Under the pieces are notes generated by a model. That model worked only from the letters and a program-made list of their open reading frames with translations. It was not told the DNA's origin and did no database searches. Shown here piece after piece: positions 41,901-42,628 of a stretch of DNA of 42,628 bases (positions are counted from its first letter, which is position 1; every line of letters starts with the position of its first letter). The translations under genes and the position numbers were made by a program. Location of the stretch: assembly GCA_050186335.1 (NCBI GenBank), contig JBFWYO010000037.1, positions 1 to 42,628 of the forward strand. Direction: 5' to 3'. The DNA is from JBFWYO01 sp050186335. Its GTDB lineage: Bacteria; Pseudomonadota; Alphaproteobacteria; Bin65.

Positions 41901-42628
41901 ATGGAATTCAGCAAGAACCTGCACCGGTTGATCGCCGCCAACGCCCCGCTGTGGGCGGGCGAGGCCGAGGTGTTCCGCACCTATTGGGATTGGGACAAGC
42001 GCACGCGCGAGACCGACCTCAAGTGGCTCGCCCACCAATGCTATAAGGAGATTTGGGGCTTCGGGCTGGCCGACAGGAATCTCGGCCTGTTCATGGGGCC
42101 GCTCAAGCAGCTCGAAGCCATGTTCCCGAACATCGATCGCACGGTCGACCGGCACACGGTCATGGACATGGCCGAGGCCATGTGGGCCGAGTTCGCGCAT
42201 TATGTCGCCTTCGCCGATGCCTACGATGCGATCCGCCTGCCCGGCGAACGGAAAATGACGCCGTTCTGGCCGACCTGGTGGAAGGCGGACGAAAACCTCT
42301 CCGCGCTGCGCTATGCGCACCGCGAGCGCCACGGTGCGCTCGGCCTGCGTGCCTGCCAGTTCACCGAAGGCGGCTATTGCACCCTGTTCTCGGAGGGCAC
42401 CAAGCTGGCCGGCCGCGGCGGCCGCGACGATCTGATCGCGGAAGCGTGCAGCCGCGTCTACGACGACGAGTTCGGCCACATGCTGAAGGGCGTCGCCGGT
42501 CTGGACCGCGAAAACCTCTCGCAGGCCGTTTGGGATATCCTGACGAAAATTTCCGTCGAGCAGCTCAAGTTGCGCATCTTGATGCGCAACGAGCAAGTCA
42601 GCTTCCCGCTCTCCGACAGCCGCATCGA
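41901..42628 (+). CDS. truncated gene, possible ferritin-like diiron protein
   Basis: An open frame from ATG 41901 (preceded by AAGAGGA) that runs off the window end, 242 residues visible. I recognise no named family. It has two ExxH motifs, Glu97/His100 (AEFAHYV) and Glu190/His193 (DEFGHML), with Glu50 (CYKEIWG) and Glu156 (QFTEGGY) each 34-47 residues earlier, the E/ExxH-E/ExxH pattern of ferritin-like carboxylate-bridged diiron proteins. It is rich in Trp and Arg/Glu and mostly helical. It follows the CoA ligase by 100 bases and may belong to its transcript. Diiron oxygenase or oxidase function is an inference; the C-terminus is missing. Confidence 0.6.
   Translation, partial: MEFSKNLHRLIAANAPLWAGEAEVFRTYWDWDKRTRETDLKWLAHQCYKEIWGFGLADRNLGLFMGPLKQLEAMFPNIDRTVDRHTVMDMAEAMWAEFAHYVAFADAYDAIRLPGERKMTPFWPTWWKADENLSALRYAHRERHGALGLRACQFTEGGYCTLFSEGTKLAGRGGRDDLIAEACSRVYDDEFGHMLKGVAGLDRENLSQAVWDILTKISVEQLKLRILMRNEQVSFPLSDSRI

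Overview
The window is 42.6 kb of GC-rich, densely coding bacterial chromosome. Short intergenic gaps, many 4-base ATGA/GTGA gene overlaps, HlyD/MacB-type export, TRAP and Liv-type importers, and MltB and FkbM/GT61 envelope genes point to a Gram-negative proteobacterium (Alpha- or Betaproteobacteria). I cannot place it more precisely from sequence alone. I saw no rRNA, tRNA, CRISPR array, insertion sequence or phage gene.

Layout. (1) 0-8 kb: a small cupin protein, a MacA-MacB-like export operon split into adaptor, ATPase and permease (minus strand), then two tandem GT61-family glycosyltransferases and an FkbM methyltransferase (minus strand). (2) 8-10 kb, plus strand: DUF350, DUF1190 and a glutathionylspermidine-synthase-like ATP-grasp enzyme, the same trio as E. 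coli yjfL-yjfM-yjfC. (3) 10.1-17.3 kb, plus strand: an acyl-CoA ligase, hydantoinase/carboxylase-type HyuA and HyuB subunits, a methylmalonyl-CoA-epimerase-like VOC protein and an MltB-type lipoprotein transglycosylase, the last three joined by ATGA overlaps. (4) 17.3-23.6 kb: an opine-dehydrogenase-like enzyme, a 3-hydroxyacyl-CoA dehydrogenase and an SDR lacking the usual catalytic Tyr/Lys (minus strand), divergent from a TRAP DctPQM importer (plus strand). A promoter with an embedded perfect palindrome sits in the 463-base divergent region. (5) 23.6-42.6 kb: a large catabolic island. It holds a PaaK-like ligase, a small secreted protein, a MetE-core enzyme with a histone-H1-like tail, a VanA-type Rieske oxygenase, a MarR regulator, a second PaaK-type ligase, then a minus-strand run of UbiD decarboxylase, two sister LivK-type binding proteins, LivHMGF, WrbA, an extradiol-like VOC protein and a PaaI thioesterase. 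Divergent from ubiD lie a second MarR regulator, a third acyl-CoA ligase and a truncated gene with two ExxH motifs suggesting a ferritin-like diiron protein.

How it may work. The gene set in region 5 fits uptake (Liv), CoA activation (three ligases), ring oxygenation or O-demethylation (Rieske), prFMN-dependent decarboxylation (UbiD), and clean-up (VOC, PaaI, WrbA) of an aromatic or similar carboxylic acid. No substrate can be named from sequence. The clearest regulatory signal in the window is a pair of CTTAG-N4-CTAAG inverted repeats, 21 bp apart, in the ubiD/marR divergent promoter. They look like tandem operators for the neighbouring MarR protein. Region 4 looks like a separate uptake-and-oxidation unit for an opine- or hydroxyacid-like compound.
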